Below are positions 19,362-26,917 of a stretch of DNA of 54,545 bases, one piece after another (position 1 is the stretch's first letter; every line of letters begins with the position of its first letter). The notes under the pieces are model-generated. The model saw only the letters and a program-made list of their open reading frames with translations. It had not been told where the DNA came from and did no database searches. This DNA is from Thermodesulfovibrionia bacterium (GTDB taxonomy: Bacteria; Nitrospirota; Thermodesulfovibrionia; UBA6902), in the NCBI GenBank assembly GCA_947259645.1, contig CAMYND010000006.1:1-54545 (forward strand). The letters are read 5' to 3'. The translations under genes were made by a program, and so were the position numbers.

Positions 19362-19377
19362 TGCAGAAATCATGCCA
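19362..19377 (-). promoter_or_regulatory. Sigma-54 (-24/-12) promoter of HTH-porin-amt-glnB operon
   Basis: Read on the minus strand: TGGCATG-ATTT-CTGCA. It has the invariant GG and GC at exact spacing, with two deviations from consensus. The expected transcription start is near 19351, only about four bases before the annotated ATG of the HTH gene. Confidence 0.75.
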
Positions 19378-19442
19378 GAATATAACTATTTAATAATAAA
19401 TGATTTTATAATTACCATGATGACTACTTTGTATTACAAGCT

Positions 19443-19465
19443 ACAATTTTGTCTGACAATTTTGT
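19443..19465 (-). promoter_or_regulatory. Tandem ACAATTTTGT motifs upstream of the second sigma-54 promoter
   Basis: Two exact copies, at 19443-19452 and 19456-19465, separated by CTG. The nearer copy begins 66 bp upstream of the -24 element, against 64 bp at the first amt promoter. An adjacent TTGTATTACAA palindrome extends the array. Confidence 0.5.
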
Positions 19466-19542
19466 TTTATAAATCATCTGCTAATGAGGTAATATAGGAT
19501 GAACATCACGATTGCAAAAAAATGATATAAAGGAGGTTTGCT

Positions 19543-20100
19543 ATGGCAAGAGTCGTGATTCTTCTCGCTGAAGGCTTTGAAGAGCTTGAAGCGGTGGCAA
19601 TTATTGATGTGCTGAGGAGAGCTGAGATTGATATAATCTCAGCAGGCCTTCAACAGGGGCCGGTATCGAGTGCACGCAATGTCAAGATTGTACCCGACAC
19701 CCTGATTGATACCATTCAGGCGGATGATTTTGATATGCTTGTTCTCCCCGGAGGGATTCCCGGTGCTGATAACCTGAATGCTGACCAGAGGGTAATGGAT
19801 CTGATAAAAGACTTCAACAGCAAAGGAAAATTAACAGGCGCGATCTGCGCCGCCCCCTATGTACTGGCTAATGCCGGTGTGCTGGATGGCAAGCGCGCTA
19901 CATCCTACCCATCCTTTAAAGACAGGCTGGGCTCTGCAGTGTATGAGGAAAAAACCGTGGTCCAGGACGGCAACGTACTGACCAGCAGGGGGCCGGGCAC
20001 AGCATTGTGTTTCGGGCTGGCAATTGTTGAAAAGTTTGCAGGTAAAGAAAAGGCTCAGCAGATCAAAGAGGGAATGCTTATTCAGCAGAAATGTGATTAA
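19543..20100 (+). CDS. DJ-1/PfpI family protein
   Basis: A 185-residue single-domain protein of the DJ-1/YajL group. The nucleophile elbow is TGAICAAPYVLA, with the Cys near residue 104, and the conserved glutamate lies in AEGFEELEAVA near residue 15. LVLPGGIPGADNL near residue 67 is the usual oxyanion-side motif. Members have been assigned glyoxalase III, deglycase or chaperone roles, mostly in protection from carbonyl or oxidative stress. AAGGAGG precedes the ATG. It diverges from the nitrogen operon across about 195 bp. Confidence 0.9.
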   Translation: MARVVILLAEGFEELEAVAIIDVLRRAEIDIISAGLQQGPVSSARNVKIVPDTLIDTIQADDFDMLVLPGGIPGADNLNADQRVMDLIKDFNSKGKLTGAICAAPYVLANAGVLDGKRATSYPSFKDRLGSAVYEEKTVVQDGNVLTSRGPGTALCFGLAIVEKFAGKEKAQQIKEGMLIQQKCD

Positions 20101-20153
20101 AGAGGGCATGTTATTGCGTAGCGGGTAATTGGATACAGGCCTCGGTGGTCTGA

Positions 20154-20588
20154 TTATATATGAGACTGGACCCATGTAATCAAACTGCCAAGGTCAACCG
20201 CTCCTGACTGCCGGGCAATCTCGCGGCCTCTGTTAAATATGATCATGGTAGGAATACTGCGGATATTAAATTGAGCCGCTATGCCAGCTTCTTTCTCAGT
20301 ATTGAGCTTTGCCACTCTGACCCCGGGCTGAAGCTGTGCAGCAGCCTGCTCAAATACCGGTGCCATCATTTTACATGGCCCGCACCAGGAAGCCCAGAAA
20401 TCCACCAGAAGGGGAATATGGCTACCCTTCAACTGCTTATAAAAATTAAGGCCTGTCAGCTCCAGCGGGTGCGAAATAAAGAGCGGCTTTTTGCATTTGC
20501 CGCACTGCGGGTCATCGGCAAGCCTGTTACCGGGCACGTTATTTATCGATGTGCAGCCTGGACAAACTATATGCAGAGGTTCATTCAT
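20154..20588 (-). CDS. trxC: Thioredoxin with N-terminal zinc ribbon (TrxC/thioredoxin 2 type)
   Basis: A 144-residue protein. I start it at the ATG at 20588 (MNEPLHIVCPGC), since AAAGGA lies just ahead of it; the longer GTG reading would translate that site. CPGC near residue 9 and CGKC near residue 29 form the zinc-binding ribbon of thioredoxin 2. The catalytic motif WASWCGPCK is near residue 66, and the cis-proline lies in RSIPTMIIF. It is a cytoplasmic disulfide reductase, often linked to oxidative stress. It is convergent with the DJ-1 gene. Confidence 0.9.
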   Translation of the reverse strand: MNEPLHIVCPGCTSINNVPGNRLADDPQCGKCKKPLFISHPLELTGLNFYKQLKGSHIPLLVDFWASWCGPCKMMAPVFEQAAAQLQPGVRVAKLNTEKEAGIAAQFNIRSIPTMIIFNRGREIARQSGAVDLGSLITWVQSHI

Positions 20589-20814
20589 ACTGATTCCTTT
20601 CAACACTATTATAATTGACGAGCCGGTACATCCGGCATGACTTTGATCATATGCACCGGAGATTGGTTTAATTATTCATTATATTACCTCAAATCACTCA
20701 TCCGTCTGCACTATTATGCGTGCTTGATTTGCAAATTGATTATTGCTTCATTATTATAGGATCTTGCAGTTAGAAGATCTACAAACACCATAAAGCAGGG
20801 AGTGACAATTAATT

Positions 20815-21312
20815 ATGGAAAATATCTCAATTAATCAGTCTGTTGCAATACTTTGTGATGGAAATAATATCGAACGAAGCATACATGACCTTTCCAAATC
20901 AAAAAACGCGATGATCAATTTTGACAAGCTGATCCCCAAGCTGCTCAATGGAAGGGGTTTGAACAGACTGCTCTATTTTCGTGAAGGCAAGTCCATTTCT
21001 TCGAAATTTGCTGAACGGCTGCATGAAAACTACTACGGATCAGTGATTCCCTGCCACAAATCAGCTGATATCCCCCTGACAATCAAGGCAACGCAGCTTT
21101 CTTCGAAAGTGGACACTATTATCATTATGTCAGGAGATTCAGATTTTGTGGACCTGGTGCTTCATATGAAGAGTGAGGGCGTCAGAGTGGAAATTGCTGC
21201 GGTACGAAAAACAGCTGCCAGAATTTTAATTGAAGAAGCAGACCACTTTCATGAAATAACTAAAGAAGACTGGTTTGTCTATAAGGCGCCGAGAAAGAAG
21301 TCGTCTTCCTGA
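20815..21312 (+). CDS. NYN/LabA-like PIN-fold nuclease domain protein
   Basis: A 165-residue protein with a NYN (LabA/DUF88) fold. The first acidic site is in ILCDGNNIER near residue 13, and the second in IIIMSGDSDFVDLV near residue 103, followed by a conserved glutamate/lysine-rich region. These residues form the metal site of PIN-like RNases. The C-terminus is basic (APRKKSSS). It is monocistronic, with 226 bp of AT-rich DNA upstream. A role in RNA processing is expected from the family, but no substrate is indicated. Confidence 0.85.
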   Translation: MENISINQSVAILCDGNNIERSIHDLSKSKNAMINFDKLIPKLLNGRGLNRLLYFREGKSISSKFAERLHENYYGSVIPCHKSADIPLTIKATQLSSKVDTIIIMSGDSDFVDLVLHMKSEGVRVEIAAVRKTAARILIEEADHFHEITKEDWFVYKAPRKKSSS

Positions 21313-21657
21313 TTTAAAGTTCCCCGCTTCCCGGCCAGCTCATCGTCGTACGATCGCTGATATGCATACGCGCGGCAAGCCTGTTTTCATTTATCCCCTG
21401 GAACTCAATAATTTAACCACACTATCCTGGATTCTCAATTTTTTATTTTGATGTTTCTTGAAGCAATCTGGATTTTTTTACATTGAATCCATAAGTAACT
21501 ATGATTGATCTTGAATAGTTTTACCAATCCATTGCAAATAATTATGGTCTCATGGTTTTCTTTAATTTTATTTCTATCATACTATGCAAGATGTCTGGAA
21601 CATGATAATATTTAACACATAACAGATTTATTATCATGCTGTGCCAAAGGAGGTTTC
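21313..21657. other. 345-bp intergenic region without recognised gene
   Basis: The first 90 bp is mixed in composition and the rest is AT-rich. It carries the promoter region of the flavodoxin gene. I found no repeat or RNA gene in it. Confidence 0.5.
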
Positions 21658-22098
21658 ATGAAAAAAGTATTAATTTCGTACTTCAGTCTCACCGGAAAGA
21701 CAGAACAGATGGCAAAGTACATAGCAGAAGGGGTCCGTTTTTGTGGTCATACTGCTGAGGTCAAGAAAATCTCTGAAATTAAAAATGAAAAAGATTTTGC
21801 TGAGTTCGATGGGTTCATTTTTGGTTGTCCAACCTATCATAGAGATATGACAGAGAATATGAAAACATTTCTTTTTTTAGCGAAAAAAGGCAACCTCGAG
21901 GGTAAAGTCGGTGGGGCCTTCGGCTCTCATACCCACACTGGCGATGCTCCAAAGTTAATATTTGATACCATGGAATATGTATATAAGATGGAGATGGTTA
22001 ATTTAGGGCCATTTCCCCTCAAAGAGGCAATAGTCGACACAATGGAAGGTATGCAAGCCTCCCAGGAATATGGAAAAGCTATTGGAAAGAAATTGTAG
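21658..22098 (+). CDS. Flavodoxin family protein
   Basis: A 146-residue flavodoxin-like FMN protein. The phosphate-binding loop is SYFSLTGKTEQMA near residue 8, the second FMN loop is GCPTYHRDM near residue 58, and the third region is GGAFGSHTHTGDA near residue 81. It is a soluble single-electron carrier or a WrbA/flavodoxin-domain oxidoreductase. AAAGGAGG precedes the ATG. It stands alone and converges with the YceI gene 12 bp away. Confidence 0.9.
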   Translation: MKKVLISYFSLTGKTEQMAKYIAEGVRFCGHTAEVKKISEIKNEKDFAEFDGFIFGCPTYHRDMTENMKTFLFLAKKGNLEGKVGGAFGSHTHTGDAPKLIFDTMEYVYKMEMVNLGPFPLKEAIVDTMEGMQASQEYGKAIGKKL

Positions 22099-22110
22099 GC
22101 CTGACCCCTG

Positions 22111-22707
22111 TTATTTCTTTCTGAGCATTTCCAGGGAGACCAGGATCGTAACATCTTTGCCTGCAACGCCCATTTCATAGAACTTGCCGTCACCTACGTT
22201 GTAGTCAAGGCGGTCAATGGTAAATGTTGTTTCAAAGCCGGCGACAACCTGCCCTTCTTTCAGGGGGTTGTCTTTTGTTCCGAAATAGGTCAGTGGTAAA
22301 ACAAGCGTTTTTGTCTTGCCCTTCATCGTGAAATCCCCTTCAATTTCATACATGTTCCCCTGCTTGTGAGTAATGCCCCTGCATTTAAAGGTAATCAAAG
22401 GATAGTCAGAGACCCCAAAGAAATCATCGGAGCGGAGGTGGTTGTCCCTTTTCCTGATATTTGTATTCAGGCTTTTCGCCTCTATTCTGATATCGATCTT
22501 ACTCTCTTTAAGATTTTCCGGATCAAAATGAAATGTCCCGGAAAAGTCCTCAAACTGTCCGATCACTTTTGAGAAAATATGATCAATGGTAAAGTAAAAA
22601 CGGGAATGGGCAGGGTCAAATTCCCACTCATATGCTGCTGCCCGCGCCTGACCGGTTTCCATAAAAACGGCAACCACCATAAACGCAACCAGAATAATTT
22701 TTTTCAT
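22111..22707 (-). CDS. YceI family periplasmic lipid-binding protein
   Basis: A 198-residue protein with a signal peptide (MKKIILVAFMVVAVF, cut near QARAA). The mature part begins YEWEFDPAHSRFYFTIDHI, the YceI opening, with DFFGVSDYPLITFKC near residue 95 and GDFTMKGKTKTLVLPL near 125. The lipocalin-like barrel binds polyisoprenoid chains. It lies downstream of the membrane oxidoreductase gene on the same strand, a common YceI-cytochrome b/ferric reductase pairing that suggests a quinone-linked role. Confidence 0.9.
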   Translation of the reverse strand: MKKIILVAFMVVAVFMETGQARAAAYEWEFDPAHSRFYFTIDHIFSKVIGQFEDFSGTFHFDPENLKESKIDIRIEAKSLNTNIRKRDNHLRSDDFFGVSDYPLITFKCRGITHKQGNMYEIEGDFTMKGKTKTLVLPLTYFGTKDNPLKEGQVVAGFETTFTIDRLDYNVGDGKFYEMGVAGKDVTILVSLEMLRKK

Positions 22708-22830
22708 AACAGTCCTCCCTGAATTTCAATATGTATATCTGTGAAGTTTGTCTGTCTCTGCTTACATCATATCAGAATAATCGTAAGTTGCAAGCTGTTA
22801 CCCCGCTGCGGCCTTACCTGCCAGCACCAC

Positions 22831-24207
22831 TTAAAGGCTGAATTCCTCCATGAAAATCCTGTCACCTGAAAACCCGGATTCAATAACCGTTTTTTTTGTG
22901 TCCTCCATCATAAGCGGAGGCCCGCAAATGTAAACAGGTGCCCTTCGGCTGCATCCAGTAAGAAACTGTCGAAGGCTTTCCCCTGTTATCCGTCCCTTAC
23001 TATTTGGCCCATCAGTTTCCCGGGTAAAAATGTAGTGGATTTTCAGGCCGTTTAACGTGTTCTCCAGCTCCCTGAACTCATCAGGACATATGATCTCTTT
23101 CTTTGTCCGGTTGCTCCAGATAAGCGTAACTTTTTTCCCGTCATCAGCATCAGCCATATACCTGAGCATACTCAATATCGGGGTTATGCCGATTCCTCCG
23201 GCGATCATGAGATACTCTGCATGATCGCTGTTATAGAAATAACTGAAATGGCCATAGGGGCCGTCCAGGTACGCAGTGTCTCCCGGCCTCAGATAGCTGA
23301 TCCAGCGCGTCCAGTCACCACTGCAGCGGACAACAATCTGAAGACTCTCCGGCCGCGTGGGAGTTGAGGAGATCGTAAAGGGATGCTCTTCTGAGGGAAG
23401 ATGTTTCGAATCAAAGGTAACAAAAGCGAACTGACCCGGCACATAACTAAAGGTTCGGTCTTCAGGAAATGTCAGTTCGACAGCGCAGGCGTCCTGGCCG
23501 GCTGCTTCTACTTTGCTGACAATAAAAGGCTTTCTCCTGACAAGAAATGGCTTGGCCTTGACCCATCCCAGGAGCAGGACATATAGAGCCACAGCGACAA
23601 TGACTATATATCGAGGCGTTCCAGCTTCGAAGGTTTCACTTCCATACAGGACATGAAATGTCAGCATGACAACAGCGGTAAAGGCAGCAGCACGGTGAAA
23701 CAGCCACCAGCGGTGAAACTGGAAATCCAGAAAAAGTCTCCATAAACCCGTGGCCATTATGAGCCAAATTGACACAAGAAGAAATGCCCCCAGTATTTCA
23801 GGCCAGTATTTAAGCTCAACAGGAATGCTGCTTATATCTTCAGGTGCAAAGACAAGAAGGGGATGAATCACCGCGAGGACCGCAATTACAACAGCATTAA
23901 CACGGTGAATAAGATAAAGTCTGTTCAGGGCAAAGATCTTGTCCAGGAATGAAATACGGGCGCTCAGCAGCAGTTGCAGGAGCAGGAGTGATGCCGCTAT
24001 CATGCCAACGACTTTGCCTGCCCGCAAAAAAGTCTTGTCAGCGCCCACTTTATACAAAATCGAGCCTGTTTCAAAAACAAAGGGCATGGTCCCGGCCCCG
24101 ATGAGCACAGCCAGGACAGGAACCAGAAACACGATCCCAAGGCAATACCGGGTCTTCCGGGATAGCACCGTATACCCTGTTATACCTTCTCCAACAGTCT
24201 CTCGCAT
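22831..24207 (-). CDS. Ferric reductase-like transmembrane / FAD-NAD(P) oxidoreductase
   Basis: A 458-residue protein. The N-terminal half is a ferric-reductase-like haem b domain of about six helices, with histidines in LYLIHRVNAV, HRWWLFHRAA and LTFHVLYG. The C-terminal half is an FNR module: FAD site HPFTISSTP near residue 278, NAD site IAGGIGITPILSML near residue 345, and YICGPPLMM near residue 425. There is no C-terminal 2Fe-2S domain. It would move electrons from cytoplasmic NAD(P)H across the membrane to an external acceptor or quinone. Its 5' end overlaps the preceding membrane gene by 28 bp, so they are probably coupled. Confidence 0.88.
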   Translation of the reverse strand: MRETVGEGITGYTVLSRKTRYCLGIVFLVPVLAVLIGAGTMPFVFETGSILYKVGADKTFLRAGKVVGMIAASLLLLQLLLSARISFLDKIFALNRLYLIHRVNAVVIAVLAVIHPLLVFAPEDISSIPVELKYWPEILGAFLLVSIWLIMATGLWRLFLDFQFHRWWLFHRAAAFTAVVMLTFHVLYGSETFEAGTPRYIVIVAVALYVLLLGWVKAKPFLVRRKPFIVSKVEAAGQDACAVELTFPEDRTFSYVPGQFAFVTFDSKHLPSEEHPFTISSTPTRPESLQIVVRCSGDWTRWISYLRPGDTAYLDGPYGHFSYFYNSDHAEYLMIAGGIGITPILSMLRYMADADDGKKVTLIWSNRTKKEIICPDEFRELENTLNGLKIHYIFTRETDGPNSKGRITGESLRQFLTGCSRRAPVYICGPPLMMEDTKKTVIESGFSGDRIFMEEFSL

Positions 24208-24602
24208 CCCCTTGTCCTTGTTGATACTTTTAGCGGTTTCATTTTCTTAAGAATGACATATGAAATGGGTATCTTCGTCCACAATACGACTATGCCCGGC
24301 AGTGACGACTCAAGCAATAATTTAGGCAGGGTAAATGGCACTACGGGATTCAGCAGGGTAAAGTAGGACATCCCGATTGTACCCGCTATCACAGCTCCTG
24401 CATTAAGGAGAAAGCCCCAGGCCACCGTAGACGGCCGGCAGTACAGAAGAGTTATGACAAGAAGGCTGAATACACTGATGACCGCTGCCCAGAGATAAAA
24501 CAGGCTCTCGCCAACCGGATGGTGTTTCATATGTATGAGAATTCCCCCAAGGGAAATGCATACATGCAGAAAAATATAAAATCTTACTCGTTGGGGAACC
24601 AT
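24180..24602 (-). CDS. Hypothetical four-helix membrane protein coupled to the ferric reductase gene
   Basis: A protein of 140 residues from the ATG at 24602 (MVPQRVRF); a start five codons earlier is possible. It has four hydrophobic helices, with histidines in FLHVCISLGG and HMKHHPVG that could ligate haem or metal. I do not recognise a family. Overlap with the oxidoreductase gene suggests the two act together, perhaps as subunits of one membrane complex (inference). Confidence 0.6.
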   Translation of the reverse strand: MVPQRVRFYIFLHVCISLGGILIHMKHHPVGESLFYLWAAVISVFSLLVITLLYCRPSTVAWGFLLNAGAVIAGTIGMSYFTLLNPVVPFTLPKLLLESSLPGIVVLWTKIPISYVILKKMKPLKVSTRTRGCERLLEKV

Positions 24603-24782
24603 TTTCACTCTGAACATTTATTTTTGAATAGATTGTTCATTGTATCTTCTCAAAGGTGAATATGCAATAACTCGTTAAAATCACGGCCCGTATTATGAGC
24701 CTGCAAGAGTTAAATTTGATACAATATCCTTATGCACCATCTTATGCAAATATAAAAACGAATGTAACGTATAATACAATTT

Positions 24783-24907
24783 AATTCCGCTGAGGAATTT
24801 CATACTCACTGATGGCGTGAAAACGCCGGTTTTTCTCTGAGATGAGGTTGATGAAAAAGGAACTCCCTGGAAACCGCGACAGAGACGTATTTGAATAAAC
24901 GCGGTTT
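24783..24907 (+). other. Hairpin-rich leader upstream of the Crp/Fnr gene
   Basis: The 313-bp gap 24618-24930 holds no gene but three inverted repeats. AATTCC/GGAATT lies at 24783-24799. GGCGT-GAAA-ACGCC at 24814-24827 is followed by GGTTTTT like a short terminator. AAACCGCG at 24871-24878 pairs with CGCGGTTT at 24900-24907. The last ends 23 bp before the start codon. It could be an attenuator, a structured RNA or the end of an old mobile element. I cannot match it to a known riboswitch. Confidence 0.4.
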
Positions 24908-24930
24908 AACTATGGTCGTATCAGATTACC

Positions 24931-25620
24931 ATGATTATTGAAACACTGAAAAAGAGCAGAATATTTTCCCCCCTTTCAGAAGAGGTGCTGGAAGAAATAT
25001 CCCCTTACTTTGAACCGCTGGATTTCAAGAAAGGAGATTTTATTTTCAATGAAGGTGATGAGTCAAAATGGCTCTTTCTTGTTTCACGCTCCCGGGTAAA
25101 AATGGCAAAACATTCACTCACAGGAAAGGATGTTATCCTGGAGATCAAATCGCCGGGCGGAATGTTCTGCTGTGCAGCTGTCCTTGATAGCAGGCCCTAT
25201 CCTGAGTCTGCTCAGGCTATGGGTGATGTGTCAGTCATACGAATAAACCGCCAGAATCTCACGAAGATTATCGATAAATACCCTGGCCTCAAAATAGAAT
25301 TCGCAAAATATGCCAGTGACAAACTCAGCGATGCCTATGAGAATTTTAAACACATCGCCACGGAAAAAGTCGAAAAAAGAATAGCCTACGTACTGCTTAA
25401 AATCTCTCATAAATCAGATCAAGACAAAGGCGGATTTACCAAAACAGATTTCCCTGTAAAGCGTCAGGAAATAGCAGAGATGGTAGGAGCATCAGTTGAA
25501 ACCTGCATCCGGACGATCAAGGTTTTTGAGAAAGAGGGGATGGTTCAGTCATCAGGCAGAAAACTGCTTGTTAATGTTGAGGCGCTCCAGACTTTCCTTA
25601 ATGATCAGGAAAATGGCTAA
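24931..25620 (+). CDS. Crp/Fnr family transcriptional regulator
   Basis: A 229-residue regulator. The N-terminal cyclic-nucleotide-binding fold spans roughly residues 10-125 (KKGDFIFNEGDESKWLFLV), followed by a long dimer helix and a C-terminal winged HTH with RQEIAEMVGASVETCIRTI near residue 185. The four-cysteine N-terminal Fnr cluster is absent. A Cys pair occurs in GGMFCCAAVLDSRP near residue 90, where Crp has its cAMP contacts, and the cAMP arginine-serine pair is not obvious. It is therefore a redox, haem or other sensor of unknown ligand. It is divergent from the ferric-reductase operon and upstream of rubredoxin, both plausible targets. Confidence 0.88.
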   Translation: MIIETLKKSRIFSPLSEEVLEEISPYFEPLDFKKGDFIFNEGDESKWLFLVSRSRVKMAKHSLTGKDVILEIKSPGGMFCCAAVLDSRPYPESAQAMGDVSVIRINRQNLTKIIDKYPGLKIEFAKYASDKLSDAYENFKHIATEKVEKRIAYVLLKISHKSDQDKGGFTKTDFPVKRQEIAEMVGASVETCIRTIKVFEKEGMVQSSGRKLLVNVEALQTFLNDQENG

Positions 25621-25754
25621 TGCCAGCCGGACATTGAGCAGGCGCATTTAATGGCTGCAGTTTTATCAAACGAATAACTTCTTCTGGTCTTTTTTCAGCT
25701 GTTCAAAACTCTCTTCAGGCAATTGAAAGACTCCTTTAACTACTCGATTCATAA

Positions 25755-25803
25755 GAAATGATATTATTTCATATAAATAGTCCCGTGATTATGACTTATA
25801 TCA
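25755..25803 (+). promoter_or_regulatory. Two N6-spaced inverted repeats upstream of rubredoxin
   Basis: GAAAT-N6-ATTTC lies at 25755-25770 and TGA-CTTATA-TCA at 25792-25803 (extended to TATGA/TCATA). The spacing resembles Crp/Fnr operators, and the regulator gene ends 135 bp upstream. The remaining 306-bp gap 25621-25926 shows no gene. Confidence 0.4.
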
Positions 25804-25926
25804 TATAAAAAGGGCTTGGCAATATGTATAAAAGATCGTATAGTAAACGAGCGGCTACAGATTTTCACTGTCAGAGATAAACAGGCTGCTCATGTGAACC
25901 CAGAACCATTGTACGAGGAGGAAATT

Positions 25927-26085
25927 ATGGACAAATATGAATGCCCATGTGGTTACGTGTATGACCCGGAGGTTGGAGATTATGAACATGGTGTTGATCC
26001 GGGAACAGCCTTTGATGCCCTGCCTGATGAGTGGGTATGCCCCCAGTGCGGCGCTGCCAAGGATATTTTCACGAAAGTCGAGTAA
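25927..26085 (+). CDS. Rubredoxin
   Basis: A 52-residue protein starting [14 protein letters not shown] behind GAGGAGG. Four cysteines bind one iron: ECPCGY near residue 6 and WVCPQCGA near residue 39. The first pair is C-x-C instead of the usual C-x2-C, a variant I recall from some anaerobes. The aromatic core (Tyr, Trp) and the DP/PGT turns are conserved. It is a small soluble electron carrier for peroxide or superoxide reductases or NO/O2 reductases. An earlier in-frame start at 25816 is rejected because the ribosome site lies at 25918. Confidence 0.93.
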   Translation: MDKYECPCGYVYDPEVGDYEHGVDPGTAFDALPDEWVCPQCGAAKDIFTKVE

Positions 26086-26226
26086 TTATGTTGTTATGTA
26101 TTTCAAGGTACCGTGAAAGAGAAATCAGCAGTATTAAAGGACTGTTTCTCTCATGCGCTTTGGAGTGCGATTCATATTTTCTTCACATCAGGTGGCTACA
26201 GTTACCATAAGGAAAGGAGAAAAGAT

Positions 26227-26433
26227 ATGAAAGTGAGAGAGGGTACCACAGCATATGAGCGCTACAGGGATGCCCAGGTTGCATGGGCATCAGCAGAGGA
26301 CCTGCTGGTAATTATGGCCCAGGAGTTGATCCGGTTAAAAGACGAGTCCGGGATGAACCTGTTCTGGGATGAGAGTGAGGAAAAGTTTCTTCGAGACTAT
26401 TTGGAAAATGAAGCGAAGACGTCACAGAATTAA
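26227..26433 (+). CDS. Hypothetical 68-residue protein
   Basis: It starts at the ATG at 26227 after AAAGGAGAAAAGAT. It begins MKVREGTTAYERYRDAQVA and is charged and helical, with no cysteines. I do not recognise a family. It follows rubredoxin on the same strand after about 140 bp and is closed by a terminator-like hairpin at 26439. Confidence 0.6.
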   Translation: MKVREGTTAYERYRDAQVAWASAEDLLVIMAQELIRLKDESGMNLFWDESEEKFLRDYLENEAKTSQN

Positions 26434-26438
26434 GCCGG

Positions 26439-26474
26439 ACCGGAGAGGTCGATAAATGCGCCGTCCTCTCCGGT
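26439..26474 (+). terminator. Terminator-like hairpin
   Basis: ACCGGAGAGG at 26439-26448 pairs perfectly with CCTCTCCGGT at 26465-26474 across a 16-base loop, just after the stop at 26433. Only a short T-rich tail (CGTTTC) follows. Confidence 0.5.
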
Positions 26475-26595
26475 CGTTTCATGTAAGCAGCATCTTCCCT
26501 TGAATATGATAGAATTTGTGTATGGCAACTTCTTCTTTATTCGATTCTTCTGAAATCTTTACGCCCTTTGTTGAGCGGGAACCTTCGAGGGTTAA

Positions 26596-26829
26596 ATGGT
26601 TTCAGAAATAATTGTTCTCTCAGGACATATTATAGACTCACTGACTCTGCCCAAGGTTCTGGATGAGATAATCGAACTTGGCGGTGATTTTGTCATCAAG
26701 GATATAACGGTCGGAAAGACCAGAAAAAACCTCTCAAGGGCCCTCATCGAAGTGTCAGCACCCACCCATGAAGCGCTCAAAAATATCATGGCCCGCGTAA
26801 GCAGGCAGGGGGAAGCGCTAAATGTCTGA
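26596..26829 (+). CDS. Truncated LOR/SDH-type (TIGR00300-like) N-terminal domain
   Basis: A 77-residue ORF opening MVSEIIVLSGHIIDSLTLPKVLDEI and continuing LGGDFVIKDITVGKTRKN. This matches the start of the roughly 400-residue LOR/SDH bifunctional (TIGR00300) proteins related to ornithine cyclodeaminase and ArgZ. The frame stops after that small domain and no further homology follows, so it is either a broken gene or a domain surviving alone. The reading frame itself is clean. There is no obvious Shine-Dalgarno before the ATG. It lies upstream of msrA on the same strand. The family match is from memory. Confidence 0.55.
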   Translation: MVSEIIVLSGHIIDSLTLPKVLDEIIELGGDFVIKDITVGKTRKNLSRALIEVSAPTHEALKNIMARVSRQGEALNV

Positions 26830-26917
26830 CACTTGAGATTTAGTTTTGCTGTTCACTAAGCCGCATTGCACGGCACTAAGCCTGGCAGTATAATCCGGGT
26901 GGAGTTATAATAATCGT

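Noticed and set aside
22801-22820. Possible sigma-54 element (TGCGG...CTGCCAG) near the YceI/ferric reductase gap
   Set aside because: The spacing between the GC and CC blocks is one base too long for a -24/-12 element.
24811-24907. Known riboswitch classes (TPP, cobalamin, c-di-GMP, SAM) in the Crp leader
   Set aside because: The conserved core words of these classes are not present; only generic hairpins are visible.
26522-26611. 29-codon ORF (MATSSLFDSSEIF...) overlapping the LOR/SDH-type fragment
   Set aside because: No ribosome site and no recognisable homology; the overlap out of frame with the next ORF makes it doubtful.
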